From Prescottella defluvii (lineage in GTDB: Bacteria > Actinomycetota > Actinomycetes > Mycobacteriales > Mycobacteriaceae): DNA of 64,000 nucleotides. The position numbers and the translations under genes are program-made. Below are positions 22,735 through 37,006 of this stretch, in pieces (positions within the stretch are counted from its first letter, which is position 1; the number at the start of each line of letters is the position of its first letter). A model generated the notes under the pieces. The model saw only the letters and a list, made by a program, of their open reading frames with translations, had not been told where the DNA came from and did no database searches. The stretch is from assembly GCA_029690005.1 (NCBI GenBank), contig CP121458.1, forward strand, positions 3,348,001 through 3,412,000, written 5' to 3'.

Positions 22735-23493
22735 CCGACTCGGCCAAGCCGTCCGGTGACGAATCGGCGAAGGACCCAGCGTCCACGTCGAGTCCTCCGG
22801 AGTTCGGTTCGCCGTTCGACTACGACGCCACCGCGGATGCCTCGCTGACCGAGTCGACGTCGGGCACGTCGGCGGTGCCCCCGTCGGGTGGGAACACCGC
22901 CGGACCCGGCTGGGACACGTTCTCGGGCGTCGGCAACGGTCCGGGTTGGGGAACCGGACCGACCTACCCGCCGCCGGTGGGCGACCAGGCGTTCCCGACG
23001 TCGGGACCCGTCTTCGGAACACCGCAGCCCGAGTACGGCCAGCCGACGATGCCTCCACCGTCGATCGGGTTACCCGCAGGCACCTGCCCCGGGATATCCG
23101 AGTGCGCCCGGGTATCCGGCGGCTCCGGGATACACCGCCGGATACGGCGACCCGAGTGCACCGTTCGGGCGCGACCCGATCACCGGTGAACCCTTCTCCG
23201 ACAAGTCGAAGGTGATGGCCGGGTTGCTGCAGCTCGTGCTGTCGTTCTTCTGGGTTCCCGGCGTCGGTCGCCTGTATGCGGGCAACACCGGATTGGGCTT
23301 GGTGCAGTTGCTCGGATTCTGGGGATGCTGCCTGCTCACCCTCGTCCTCCTCCCGCTCACGGCGTTGTTCCTCCCGCTGTTCCTCATCCCCGGACTCGGC
23401 GCGCTGGGCATCTGGTTGTGGGCGGTGGTCGACGGCATCATGATCTTGGTCGGCACCGTTCGTGATGGTCAGGGGCGCAAACTCCGCAGCTGA
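22731..23493 (+). CDS. TM2-domain membrane protein with Pro/Gly/Tyr-rich head, one frame break
   Basis: About 254 residues. The first 150 are disordered and low in complexity: an acidic start, then repeats of PGYPSAPGYPAAPGY type. A TM2 domain follows (KVMAGLLQLVLSFFWVPGVG, then RLYAGNTGLGLVQL), with two or three membrane helices and a short basic end. One base is extra near 23071, shifting PPPS into GYPQAPAP. GAAGGGGGAGAAG precedes ATG 22731. TM2 proteins have no assigned bacterial function. A strong terminator follows 16 bases after the stop, closing the trp-lgt unit. Confidence 0.82.
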
Positions 23494-23509
23494 CCGCTGG
23501 TTCTTCTGT

Positions 23510-23549
23510 ACCGCCCGCGCCGTTCTCCGGCGCGGGCGGTGCGCATTTT
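23510..23549 (+). terminator. intrinsic terminator after the TM2 gene
   Basis: A 12-bp perfect stem (ACCGCCCGCGCC with GGCGCGGGCGGT, arms 23510-23521 and 23529-23540) and a 7-base loop are followed by GCGCATTTT. Confidence 0.8.
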
Positions 23550-23769
23550 CGCCATCGCTTCGGGTGGCCTCGGCGCGGTAAACTGGCCCGGCCGGGTATG
23601 GAACTCGGCAACCTTCACGGGTCGACAGCGTGCCGGTGGACCCCGATCGATGCAGTCAGCACCCGTAGTTGGCGACCCCCGCCAGGGAGCCGCCGGAGAA
23701 GTGCGCGACGCGCGATGGTCCGCAGCGAAGCTCTCCGGAGCTTGGCGTGGGCCGGTGTGGAGGTGTTCG
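23550..23769 (+). other. gltB upstream region
   Basis: No gene seen in these 220 bases. TAAACT at about 23579 is a possible -10 element. A short perfect hairpin (AAGCTC-TCCG-GAGCTT, 23728-23743) lies 26 bases before the gltB start, close to its ribosome site; it could influence initiation, but this is speculation. Confidence 0.35.
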
Positions 23770-28343
<4,574 letters not shown>

Positions 28344-28351
<8 letters not shown>

Positions 28352-29849
28352 TCCGCAGGGGTTTCTGCACGCTGTGAAGAAGGAGGCGCGCAAGCGCCCG
28401 GTCTCGGAACGTGTCCACGACTGGCGCGAGGTGTACGAGCCGCAGTCGGCGAGCGAGCGCGCCCGCGAGGTGTCCGAGCAGGCGAGTCGCTGCATGGACT
28501 GCGGCATCCCGTTCTGTCATTCGGAGAGCGCCGGGTGCCCGCTCGGGAATCTGATCCCGGAGTGGAACGACCTGGTGCGCCGCGGCCGCTGGGACGCCGC
28601 CGCCGAACGGTTGCACGCGACCAACAACTTCCCCGAGTTCACCGGACGGGTCTGCCCGGCGCCGTGCGAGGCGGCGTGCGTGCTCGCCCTGGCCGACACC
28701 CACACCACCGGGAGCGTGACGATCAAGCGCATCGAGCAGGCCATCGCCGACACCGCGTGGGAGAAGGGTGACGTGGGCCCCGCCCTCCCGGCGTTGCACA
28801 CCGGCAAGCATGTCGCCGTCGTGGGTTCCGGTCCAGCGGGACTGGCTGCCGCGCAACGACTTACCCGCGCGGGACACGAGGTCACCGTGTACGAGCGCGA
28901 CGACCGGTTGGGGGGGCTGCTGCGCTACGGGATCCCGGCGTTCAAGCTCGAGAAGTCCGTCCTGGATCAGCGCCTGACCCAGATGCGCGTGGAGGGAACA
29001 CATTTCGTCACCGATGTCGAGGTGGGGGTCGAACTCCCGGTGGCGTCGCTCAAGGCCCGGTTCGACGCGGTGGTGCTGGCGACAGGTGCGCTCAAGGCGC
29101 GGGACAACCGCGATCTGGTCGGCCGGAATCTGGACGGCGTCCACCTTGCGATGGAGCGCCTCGTCGCGTCCAACCACGAGTGCGAGGGTGACGGCCCGTC
29201 GCCCATCACGGCGCGGGGCAAGCACGTCGTGATCATCGGTGGTGGCGATACCGGAGCCGACTGCCTCGGGACGGCACACCGTCAGGGTGCCCTGTCGGTC
29301 ACGCAGCTCGACTACCACCCGGCGTTGCCCACGGAGCGGGCCGAATCCTCCACCCCGTGGCCGGCGTGGCCGATGGTGCTGCGCACCTCGCCGGCGCACG
29401 CCGAGGGTGGCGTGCGGCGCTACGAGGTTGCGGTCCAACGGTTTCTGGGTGACACGGAGGGTCGAGTCCGGTCGATGATCCTGGCGGAGGTGCGGCTGGG
29501 GCGTGACGCCGACGGTCGGCGCACGATCGTCCCGGTCGGTGAGGAAATCGAATTACCTTGCGATCTGGCTCTTTTCGCGATCGGCTTCGAGGGGACGGAA
29601 ACCGGGCCGCTGCTCGACGACCTCGGAATCGAGACAAATCGCCGCGGATCGCTGTCGTGCGGATCAGACTGGCAGACCGCAGCTCCCGGTGTGTTCGTGT
29701 GCGGTGACGCACATCGGGGAGCGTCGTTGGTGGTGTGGGCGATCGCGGAGGGGCGATCGGCCGCTCACGGCGTCGACGCGTTCCTCACCGGCCGTTCCGA
29801 CCTGCCGGCACCGGTCCATCCGGCGGCGTTGCCGTTGACCGTCGTCTGA
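28344..29849 (+). CDS. gltD: glutamate synthase small subunit
   Basis: 501 residues, intact. Passes electrons from NADPH through FAD and two 4Fe-4S clusters to GltB. Cluster cysteines are in [10 protein letters not shown] and CPAPCEAAC; the FAD site is [15 protein letters not shown] and the NADPH site [13 protein letters not shown]; a second flavin contact is [19 protein letters not shown] 28344 overlaps the end of gltB, so the two subunits are translationally coupled. Confidence 0.97.
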
Positions 29850-29909
29850 TGCTCACACGGCCGTCACCCGGCGTTGGCCGGCCGAATAGAGTTCGTTCCT
29901 GAAGTTGAC

Positions 29910-29921
29910 TAGGCTTTCACC
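29910..29921 (+). promoter_or_regulatory. leaderless promoter candidate for pyk
   Basis: TAGGCT at 29910-29915 is followed by six bases and the GTG start codon, the geometry of a leaderless transcript. There is no Shine-Dalgarno sequence before the GTG. The -35 region is weak. Confidence 0.45.
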
Positions 29922-31340
29922 GTGACCCGACGCACGAAGATTGTCTGCACTCTTGGCCCTGCAACTGCTACTGGCGACCGTGTCCGCGAGCTCGTCGAGA
30001 GCGGGATGGACGTAGCGAGACTGAACTTCAGCCACGGCGAACATTCTGATCACGAGGACAACTACCGGCGGGTACGCGAAGCCTCCGAGGTGACAGGCCG
30101 CGCGGTCGGCATCCTGGCCGACCTGCAGGGGCCGAAGATCCGTCTCGGCCGCTTCGTCGAGGGCCGCACCGTGTGGGAGACCGGCGAGCAGATCCGCATC
30201 ACGGTCGAGGACTGCGAGGGCACGCACGATCGCGTGTCGACCACGTACAAGCAGCTCGCCCAGGACGCGAAGGCGGGCGACCGGTTGCTCGTCGACGACG
30301 GCAAGGTCGGCCTGGTGGTCGAGGCCGTCGAAGGCGACGACGTGGTCTGCCGGGTCACCGAGGGTGGGCCGGTCAGTAACAACAAGGGCGTCTCGCTGCC
30401 GGGTATGAACGTCTCGGTGCCGGCGCTTTCCGAGAAGGACATCGAGGACCTCGAGTTCGCTCTCCGTCTCGGTGTCGACTTCATCGCCTTGTCGTTCGTC
30501 CGCTCGCCCGCGGATGTGGAACTGGTGCACGACGTGATGGACCGCGTCGGCCGGCGCGTGCCGGTGATCGCCAAGCTCGAGAAGCCCGAGGCCATCGAGA
30601 ACCTCGAGGCCGTGGTGCTGGCGTTCGACGCGGTGATGGTCGCCCGTGGTGACCTGGGTGTCGAGCTTCCGCTCGAGCAGGTTCCGCTGGTGCAGAAGCG
30701 CGCGATCCAGATCGCCCGCGAGAACGCGAAGCCGGTGATCGTCGCGACGCAGATGCTCGAATCGATGATCGAGAACTCGCGTCCGACGCGCGCCGAGGCG
30801 TCCGACGTCGCGAACGCGGTGCTCGACGGCGCGGACGCGGTGATGCTGTCCGGCGAGACGTCGGTCGGCAAGTACGTCATGGAGACGGTGCAGACCATGG
30901 CCCGGATCCTCGAGGCTGTCGAGACCGATCCCGCGCGTGTGCCGCCGCTGACGCACGTCCCGCGCACCAAGCGGGGTGTCATCTCCTACGGTGCCCGCGA
31001 CATCGGTGAGCGTCTCGACGCCAAGGCCCTGGTCGCGTTCACGCAGTCCGGTGACACCGTCCGCAGGCTCGCGCGGCTGCACTCGCCGCTGCCGCTGCTG
31101 GCGTTCACGCCGCTGGAGGCGGTGCGCAGCCAGCTGGCGCTGTCGTGGGGCACCGAGACGTTCATCGTCGACCCGGTGAAGTCGACCGACCAGATGTTCT
31201 TCCAGGTCGACCACGCGTTGCTGTCCCTCGGCCGGTACAACCGCGGCGATCTCGTCGTGATCGTCGCGGGATCCCCGCCCGGCACCGTAGGCTCGACCAA
31301 CCTGATCCACGTCCACCGGATCGGGGAGGAAGACCACTAG
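29922..31340 (+). CDS. pyk: pyruvate kinase
   Basis: 472 residues, intact. Last glycolytic step, PEP plus ADP to pyruvate plus ATP. Signatures are RRTKIVCTLGPAT, NFSHGEHSDH, the substrate site AKLEKPEAIENL with the catalytic lysine, VMVARGDLGVELP, ATQMLESMIENSRPTRAE and SGETSVGKY. The C-terminal effector domain is of normal length. The gene sits 72 bases after gltD and 15 before tesB, matching the mycobacterial order. Confidence 0.97.
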   Translation: MTRRTKIVCTLGPATATGDRVRELVESGMDVARLNFSHGEHSDHEDNYRRVREASEVTGRAVGILADLQGPKIRLGRFVEGRTVWETGEQIRITVEDCEGTHDRVSTTYKQLAQDAKAGDRLLVDDGKVGLVVEAVEGDDVVCRVTEGGPVSNNKGVSLPGMNVSVPALSEKDIEDLEFALRLGVDFIALSFVRSPADVELVHDVMDRVGRRVPVIAKLEKPEAIENLEAVVLAFDAVMVARGDLGVELPLEQVPLVQKRAIQIARENAKPVIVATQMLESMIENSRPTRAEASDVANAVLDGADAVMLSGETSVGKYVMETVQTMARILEAVETDPARVPPLTHVPRTKRGVISYGARDIGERLDAKALVAFTQSGDTVRRLARLHSPLPLLAFTPLEAVRSQLALSWGTETFIVDPVKSTDQMFFQVDHALLSLGRYNRGDLVVIVAGSPPGTVGSTNLIHVHRIGEEDH

Positions 31341-31355
31341 AAGGGGGTATCGCGG

Positions 31356-32252
31356 GTGAGCGACCTGGGGGCGGACGTCCGTCCGACGCGATCGGCCGAC
31401 TTGGAGACGCTGCTGGCGCTCCTGGATCTCGAGCAGATCGGCGAGGACACCTACCTCGGTCGACACCCGGAACAGGTCGGCAGCCGGACGTTCGGCGGCC
31501 AGCTGGTGTCGCAGGCGTTGGTCGCGGCGGGTCGGACGGTCGACGGTGACCGTCCGGTCCACGCGATCAACGCGCACTTCATCCGCGGCGGCGACGTCAA
31601 GGCGCCGATCGAGTACCGCGTCGAGCGGCACCGCGACGGGCGGGCGTTCGCGAACCGTCAGGTCACCGCCTACCAGGACGGCAACGTCGTGTTTTCGATG
31701 CTCGCGGCGTTCCAGGACTGGGGCACCGGGCTCGAGCACGGCGCCGACATTCCCGACGTCGCGGCGCCCGACGATCTGCCGTCCTTCGACGACCACATCG
31801 TCGGGTACGAGGATCGTCTCCGTATGTTCGTCGACGCGCTCAAGCCGATGCAGATGCGGTACGCGAACGATCCGACGTGGGTGCTCAAGGACACCGGCGA
31901 ACGTCTCAACCACAACCGCGTGTGGATGAGGACGGACGGGACCCTGCCGGACGACGCGTGGGTCCACAGCGCCGCGCTGGCGTACTCGTCGGACACCACG
32001 GTGCTGGACTCGATCCTCACGACCCACGGCCTGTCGTGGGGTCTCGATCGGATCGTGGCCGCGACCGTCAACCACTCCATCTGGTTCCACCGACCGTTCC
32101 GTTTCGACGAATGGGCCTTGTACGCAACGGAATCGCCGGTTGCATCCGGTTCACGCGGATTAGCGACCGGACGGTACTTCACCCGTGACGGCCAGTTGAT
32201 CGCCACCGTCGTGCAGGAGGGTGTGATCCGGCACTTTCCCGCCCGCCGGTGA
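31356..32252 (+). CDS. tesB: acyl-CoA thioesterase II
   Basis: 298 residues, intact, two hot-dog domains. Hydrolyses medium to long acyl-CoA thioesters. Conserved segments are RTFGGQLVSQALVAA, HAINAHFIRGGD, YSSDTTVLDS with the catalytic aspartate, NHSIWFHRPF and TVVQEGVIR with the catalytic glutamine. GTG 31356 follows AAGGGGG. Corresponds by context to tesB1 of M. tuberculosis. Confidence 0.93.
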   Translation: MSDLGADVRPTRSADLETLLALLDLEQIGEDTYLGRHPEQVGSRTFGGQLVSQALVAAGRTVDGDRPVHAINAHFIRGGDVKAPIEYRVERHRDGRAFANRQVTAYQDGNVVFSMLAAFQDWGTGLEHGADIPDVAAPDDLPSFDDHIVGYEDRLRMFVDALKPMQMRYANDPTWVLKDTGERLNHNRVWMRTDGTLPDDAWVHSAALAYSSDTTVLDSILTTHGLSWGLDRIVAATVNHSIWFHRPFRFDEWALYATESPVASGSRGLATGRYFTRDGQLIATVVQEGVIRHFPARR

Positions 32253-32295
32253 CCGCGATTCCGCGATGACGCTCCGCCCCATTGTGCCCGGTGGC

Positions 32296-32301
32296 TAGAA
32301 T
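32296..32301 (+). promoter_or_regulatory. possible -10 element of the ABC transporter gene
   Basis: TAGAAT lies 46 bases before the ATG at 32347 in a 94-base gap after tesB. A leader of about 40 bases with GGGGGAG before the start codon would result. No clear -35. Confidence 0.3.
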
Positions 32302-32346
32302 TTTGGTTCTCCATATACGGCACGCCATCGTCGATGGGGGAGCCAC

Positions 32347-34200
32347 ATGCAGAACGAACCGATCGACTGGAATCACGAGGCAGTCGCGAGTCTGCTCTGG
32401 ACGGCACGAGCGTTCGCGATCGCGTTGGTCTGCCTGATCCTGGTCGGGATCCTCCTCACCCGCTACACCCGGTGGGGCCGGCAGTTCTGGACGATATCCG
32501 GCAGCTACTTCACGGGACGGGACAGCTGGCGTGTCTGGCTGCCAGTGGCCGCGATGCTGTTCCTCACGGTGATGGGCGTGCGGGTGACGATCCTCATCTC
32601 GTATCAGGGCAACGAGATGTACACCTCCCTCCAGTACGCCGCGCAGGCCTTCTCGGGCGGTAACGACGCCGCGTTGAGCGACGCCAAGTCCACGTTCTGG
32701 CGGTCGATCGTCGTGTTCTCGGTGCTCGCGACCATCCACGTGGTCCGGTCGCTGCTCGACTACTACGTCGGGCAGGCATTCGTGATCCGGTGGCGGATCT
32801 GGTTGACCGACCGGGTGACGGAGGACTGGCTGGGTGGTCGGGCGTACTACCGCGGACGGTTCATCGGCAAGGCGGTCGACAACCCCGACCAGCGCATCGA
32901 GGCGGACATCACGAACATGGCCACCGTGTCGCAGTCGTTGTCGATGGGGCTCGTGACGGCAGTGACGTCGGTTGTCGCGTTCACGAAGATCCTGTGGGAT
33001 CTGTCCGGCCCGATGACGCTGTTCGGCGTGGAGGTTCCGCGGGCGATGGTGGTGCTGGTCTACGTCTACATCCTGACCGCGACCGCGATCGCGTTCTGGA
33101 TCGGACACCCCCTGATCCGACTGAACTTCCTCAAGGAGCGATTCACTGCGAACTTCCGATACGCGCTGGTGCGGCTGCGGGACAGGGCAGAGAGTGTCGC
33201 GTTCTACAACGGTGAATCGATGGAACGCGGCGGACTGCTCGGACGGTTCACCTCCGTCATCGGCAACGCGTGGCAGATCGTCTTCCGCACCGTGAAGTTC
33301 AACGGGTTCAACCTGGGAGTCAGCCAGGTGTCGGTGGTGTTCCCCATCGTCATCCAGGCCCCGCGCTTCTTCGCCGGGACGATCACGCTCGGCGACATCA
33401 CGCAGAGCGCGCAGGCATTCAGTCAGGTCTCGGAGTCGCTGTCGTTCTTCCGGGAGTCGTACGACTCGTTCGCCGGCTATCGGGCGAGCCTGATCCGATT
33501 GAGCGGGCTGATCAGCGGTGACGCACAGGCGCGCGCTCTGCCTGAGGTGCACACCGAACATCTCGACGGTGCGATGGAGCTGTCCGCGGTGAGCGTCAAG
33601 CTGCCCGACGGGCGTCCCCTCGTCGACGGACTGGATCTGCGTCTGAGTCCCGGCGAGGCCCTGCTGGTGTGTGGGCCGTCGGGAAGCGGGAAGACGACAC
33701 TGCTCCGGACGCTCGCGCAGATGTGGCCTTACGCGACCGGGACGGTGCGCCGGCCGACGGGCGCCGAGGCGATCTTCCTGTCGCAGTTCCCCTACCTCCC
33801 ACTCGGTGACCTGCGCGACGTGGTGGCGTACCCGGCGCGGGCGGCCGATCTGGGCGACGACGCCATCCGTGACGCGATGCAGAAGGTCGCCCTGGGCCAC
33901 TTGGTCCATCGTCTGGACGAGCAGGAGGACTGGGCGGCGATTCTCTCGCCCGGTGAGCAGCAGCGGGTGGCCTTCGCCCGGATCCTGTTGACCCGGCCCC
34001 AGGTGGCGTTCCTCGACGAGGCCACCTCCGCGGTCGACGAGGGGCTCGAATACCAGCTGTATCGAGTCATCCGAGACGAGGTGCCCGAGTGCATGCTGTT
34101 CAGCGTCAGCCACCGCAGCACCGTCGACCAACACCACACCCGCCGACTGGAACTACTCGGCGACGGGCCGTGGCGGATGTCCGAGGTCGCGGTCACCTGA
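32347..34200 (+). CDS. ABC transporter, fused permease and ATPase (SbmA/BacA-like, ABC_membrane_2)
   Basis: 617 residues, intact. The N-terminal half has about six membrane helices and the family segment YYVGQAFVIRWRIWLTDR, DNPDQRIEADI, with FNGFNLGVSQ later. The ATPase half has Walker A GPSGSGKTTLL, the signature LSPGEQQRVAFAR, Walker B VAFLDEATSAVDE and the H-loop VSHRS. Relatives include Rv1819c (BacA, cobalamin and hydrophilic compound uptake) and YddA. The substrate is not evident from the sequence. It ends at a bidirectional terminator shared with the rpf-like gene. Confidence 0.88.
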   Translation: MQNEPIDWNHEAVASLLWTARAFAIALVCLILVGILLTRYTRWGRQFWTISGSYFTGRDSWRVWLPVAAMLFLTVMGVRVTILISYQGNEMYTSLQYAAQAFSGGNDAALSDAKSTFWRSIVVFSVLATIHVVRSLLDYYVGQAFVIRWRIWLTDRVTEDWLGGRAYYRGRFIGKAVDNPDQRIEADITNMATVSQSLSMGLVTAVTSVVAFTKILWDLSGPMTLFGVEVPRAMVVLVYVYILTATAIAFWIGHPLIRLNFLKERFTANFRYALVRLRDRAESVAFYNGESMERGGLLGRFTSVIGNAWQIVFRTVKFNGFNLGVSQVSVVFPIVIQAPRFFAGTITLGDITQSAQAFSQVSESLSFFRESYDSFAGYRASLIRLSGLISGDAQARALPEVHTEHLDGAMELSAVSVKLPDGRPLVDGLDLRLSPGEALLVCGPSGSGKTTLLRTLAQMWPYATGTVRRPTGAEAIFLSQFPYLPLGDLRDVVAYPARAADLGDDAIRDAMQKVALGHLVHRLDEQEDWAAILSPGEQQRVAFARILLTRPQVAFLDEATSAVDEGLEYQLYRVIRDEVPECMLFSVSHRSTVDQHHTRRLELLGDGPWRMSEVAVT

Positions 34201-34228
34201 CGTGGACACCCGAAGCGGAGCGGCCGCA

Positions 34229-34262
34229 GGGCCCTTCGCGCGAAGACCTGCGCGAAGGGCCC
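34229..34262. terminator. bidirectional hairpin terminator
   Basis: Arms 34229-34241 (GGGCCCTTCGCGC) and 34250-34262 are perfect 13-bp complements with an 8-base loop, between two convergent genes. Confidence 0.75.
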
Positions 34263-34272
34263 CGGGGTGACG

Positions 34273-34602
34273 TCAGAGGTACTGGCCACACGCCGGCCAT
34301 GCACCGGCGCCCTGGCTCGCCAGGATCGACTCGGCCACCTGGATCTGCGCCTCACGGGAGTTGTTGTGAGGCAGCCCTGCTCCGCCGTGCGCGTTCCATG
34401 TGCCGGCGCTGATCTGCAGGCCGCCGTAGTAGCCGTTGCCGGTGTCGGCGCCCCAGTCGCCGCCGCTCTCGCATTGCGCGACCGCATCCCAGTCGCCGCC
34501 GGCGGCGTTGGCGGGTGACGCGGACAGTACGAGCGGTGCGGCGACAAGTGCGGCGGAGGCCGCGATGGTGCCGATGGTGCGTGTGACGGTGAACTTCGAC
34601 AT
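34273..34602 (-). CDS. secreted resuscitation-promoting-factor domain protein
   Basis: 109 residues: a signal peptide (TIGTIAASAALVAAPLVLSA, cleavage near ANA) and then a single Rpf/transglycosylase-like domain. The domain begins GDWDAVAQCESGGDW, whose glutamate is the catalytic acid for cleaving peptidoglycan, and ends with WPACGQYL; the two cysteines should form the conserved disulfide. NGYYGGLQISAGTWNAHGG is typical. There are no G5 or LysM domains, so it is the short Rpf type. It is preceded by a structured 447-base upstream region. Confidence 0.9.
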   Translation of the reverse strand: MSKFTVTRTIGTIAASAALVAAPLVLSASPANAAGGDWDAVAQCESGGDWGADTGNGYYGGLQISAGTWNAHGGAGLPHNNSREAQIQVAESILASQGAGAWPACGQYL

Positions 34603-35049
34603 GGATGATGTCCTCTCCGTGGTAGATGGCGAGGACTCCGGTGCTGTTGACCGCGGACGGTTGCCGCGTCGGCCGGAGCTGCTTCCTTCGCCGTGCCCCT
34701 GAAAGGTCTTCGATTCCGGACCCGCTGGGGCAGAACAGTTGTGAAGCGGGACCGGGCGCTCGGTCGACTTCGAGCTGGCCACGACGCTAGGACGGATCGG
34801 CCGACACGTCACCCGTCGATTTTGTGGCACGTCGGTACAAAATTCGCGATCGACGGCCGACATGTCCCCAGGTCGACGGTTGATCTTGAGCTCTCGGGAA
34901 GAACGAACACTGTTGCATTCTGTGGCGAGGGTCACATCTCGAGTGTGATGTGCGACACTCCGGGTTCCTCGCGCAGCGGACCATGCGCCCCGATTGCGCC
35001 CAACTGCCGCCAATCGTGCATCGGTGTTCAAGCCGCACATAACGATTGG
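34603..35049 (-). promoter_or_regulatory. long upstream region of the rpf-like gene
   Basis: No gene seen. On the minus strand the 90 bases nearest the start codon can fold: CTCCGG (complement of about 34674-34679) pairs with CCGGAG 25-30 bases later and encloses an inner GCGG/CCGC stem. Further upstream, GAGTGT at 34941-34946 and ACACTC at 34955-34960 form an inverted repeat, a possible regulator site. Rpf genes of actinobacteria are often preceded by the c-di-AMP (ydaO) riboswitch; I do not see its conserved core clearly, so I only flag the region. Confidence 0.35.
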
Positions 35050-35709
35050 TCAGTCGGCGCCGAGGACGGCCGTGATCTCGGCGACCGTGTACGGCACGAC
35101 CCCGATGGACCGGGCATCGTCCAGGCGGTGGAGCGTGATGCCGGAGGTGGCGTCCGTCGCGAGCGCCACGCGATAGTCGCGGGAAGACGCGTCGAACATG
35201 GTCGCGCGCGGGCAGTTCGGGAGGTTGCAACCCGCGACGACGACGGTGTCGATCACGGCTCGCTGGAGGTGAGCGTCCAACTCGGTCCGGTGGAAGGCGC
35301 TCCAGCGGGGCTTCCACATCACGCTCTCGTGCGGTCCCACCGCCTGGAAGTTGCCTGCTGTGAGCAGGTTCGGCTCGAGCGGTGGCGTGCCGGGCGGCAG
35401 CAGGCCGGCGAGGATCTGGGATCCGGGCGCGCCGGGGCGCACCATGGGTGCGTCGTCCTGTGTGATCGCGGTCCTGCGCACGCGATCGACGTCGTCGCCG
35501 TCGTAGAGGCGCACCACGTGCACGATAGGGCGGCCCGCGCGGCGGTACGCGTCGATGAGCGCTCGCAGGCCGGGCACGATCGCGGTGGTGCCGGCAATTG
35601 GGTACGGGCCGTCGTCCGCGAAGTCGTTCTGCATGTCGATCACCAGCAGTGCAGACGAATTCAGATGTGGGCGAACGTAGTCGTCGAGATCGGCCGTCCT
35701 ATCCGTCAT
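35050..35709 (-). CDS. isochorismatase-like cysteine hydrolase
   Basis: About 219 residues, intact. ATG 35709 (MTDRTADLDDYV) is chosen; an upstream GTG exists but would overlap the neighbouring hairpin. The catalytic triad of the family is visible: Asp in LLVIDMQNDF, Lys in VMWKPRWSAF and Cys in VVAGCNLPNCPRAT. Members hydrolyse amides or vinyl ethers such as nicotinamide or N-carbamoyl compounds. Substrate unknown; no pathway partner lies alongside. Confidence 0.83.
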   Translation of the reverse strand: MTDRTADLDDYVRPHLNSSALLVIDMQNDFADDGPYPIAGTTAIVPGLRALIDAYRRAGRPIVHVVRLYDGDDVDRVRRTAITQDDAPMVRPGAPGSQILAGLLPPGTPPLEPNLLTAGNFQAVGPHESVMWKPRWSAFHRTELDAHLQRAVIDTVVVAGCNLPNCPRATMFDASSRDYRVALATDATSGITLHRLDDARSIGVVPYTVAEITAVLGAD

Positions 35710-35746
35710 GCGTTCGAACCTAGCGGCCGCAGGAGGCCGGAGACGC

Positions 35747-35782
35747 GGAACGCTCCCCACTCCGAGGAGTGGGGAGCGTTCC
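35747..35782 (-). terminator. 17-bp perfect hairpin downstream of the thiolase gene
   Basis: Arms 35747-35763 and 35766-35782 are exact complements with a 2-base spacer. It lies 27 bases beyond the thiolase stop (minus strand) and 38 bases before the hydrolase start, fitting a terminator for the thiolase unit. Confidence 0.7.
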
Positions 35783-35808
35783 GGAGACGAGAATCCGTTC
35801 GGCTCGGC

Positions 35809-37006
35809 CTAGACCGAGACGATCACCGACGAGCCGTGGCCGAACAGGCCCTGGTTGGCGGTGATGCCGACGCGGGCGCCCTCGACCTGACGGCCCTCGG
35901 CCTGGCCGCGCAGCTGCCACGTGAGCTCGCACACCTGGGCCAGGGCCTGGGCCGGAACGGCTTCGCCGAAGCATGCCAGTCCGCCGGACGGATTGACCGG
36001 GATGCGGCCACCGATGGTGGTGTCACCGGCGCGCAGCAGGTGCTCGGCCTCGCCGCGCTTGCACAGCCCCAGGTCCTCGATCCAGTCCAGCTCGACCGAC
36101 GTGGCGAGGTCGTAGACCTCGGCGACGTCGACGTCCTCGGGGGAGATACCGGCTTCCTCGTACGCGGCGTCGCCGATGGACTCCTTGAACGTGCGTTCCG
36201 GTGCGGGCACCGCGGACGCCGACTCGGTAGAGAAGTTCGGCATGTCCATGATCGTCTGCGGGAACGTGGGCGTGACCGTCGAAATCGCCTTGATCCGAAC
36301 CGGGTCCACGATGCCCTTCTTACGGGCGTACTCCATCGAGGTCAGGATGATGGCGGCACCGCCGTCCGAGGTGGCACAGATGTCGAGCAGGTGCAGCGGG
36401 TCGGCCACCATCGGCGACGCGAGCACGTCGGCGGCGGCAACCTCCTTGCGGTAGCGCGCGTTCGGGTTGTTCAGCCCGTGCTTGGCGTTCTTGACCTTGA
36501 CCGCGGCGAAGTCCTCGACCGTGGCGCCGTACAGGTCGATGCGGCGACGGGCGTTGAGCGCGAAGTAGCCGGGGTTGGTCATACCCATCAGCCGGAACCG
36601 CAGCCAGTCCGGATCGTCCCAGCGCTCACCGGCGTTGGGTGCGAGGAAGCCCTTCGGGGTGGTGTCGGCGCCGACGACGAGGGCGACGTCGGACAGTCCG
36701 GCGAGGATGCGGGCCCGGGCGGCGTCGAGCGCCTGCGCACCCGTTGCGCATGCCGCGTACGACGTCGCGACGCGGGCGCCGTTCCAGCCTAGGGCCTGCG
36801 CGAACGTGGCACCGGCGACGTAGCCGCCGTAGCCGTTGCGGACCGTCTCGCCGCCGACGATGAGGTCGACGTCCGTCCAGTCCACGCCCGAGTCGGCGAG
36901 GGCGGCGCGGGCGGCGGCGACGCCGTACTTCACGAACGAGCGGCCCCGACTCGCCCCACGGGTGCATGCCGACACCGAGGACTGCCACATCATTGTTGGT
37001 GCTCAT
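35809..37006 (-). CDS. thiolase-fold lipid-transfer (SCP-x type) protein, one frame break
   Basis: About 398 residues with the thiolase fold: ATSYAACATGAQALDAAR holds the nucleophilic cysteine position, and HGSSVIVSV closes the fold; NPSGGLACFGEAVPAQAL replaces the usual GGxxxxGHP segment. Members act in retro-aldol or thiolytic steps of steroid and lipid breakdown, usually bound to a DUF35/OB-fold partner, and such a gene is directly upstream here. One C is extra near 36950 (HPWGE-WGRSFVKYG); the true start is ATG 37006. Gene order equals Rv1627c-Rv1628c. The specific substrate is unknown. Confidence 0.86.

Noticed and set aside
29853..32090. 745-codon open frame on the minus strand opposite pyk and tesB
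   Set aside because: It is a shadow of the high-GC codon structure; the plus-strand genes are intact with clear family motifs and the minus frame encodes Arg/Val/Asp-rich nonsense without a domain.
32179..34137. 652-codon open frame on the minus strand opposite the ABC transporter
   Set aside because: Same reason: the plus strand encodes an intact transporter with Walker motifs, and the opposite frame has no recognisable domain.
34603..34800. Firm call of a ydaO c-di-AMP riboswitch
   Set aside because: Paired segments exist, but the conserved core sequences are not visible to me; left as a candidate only.
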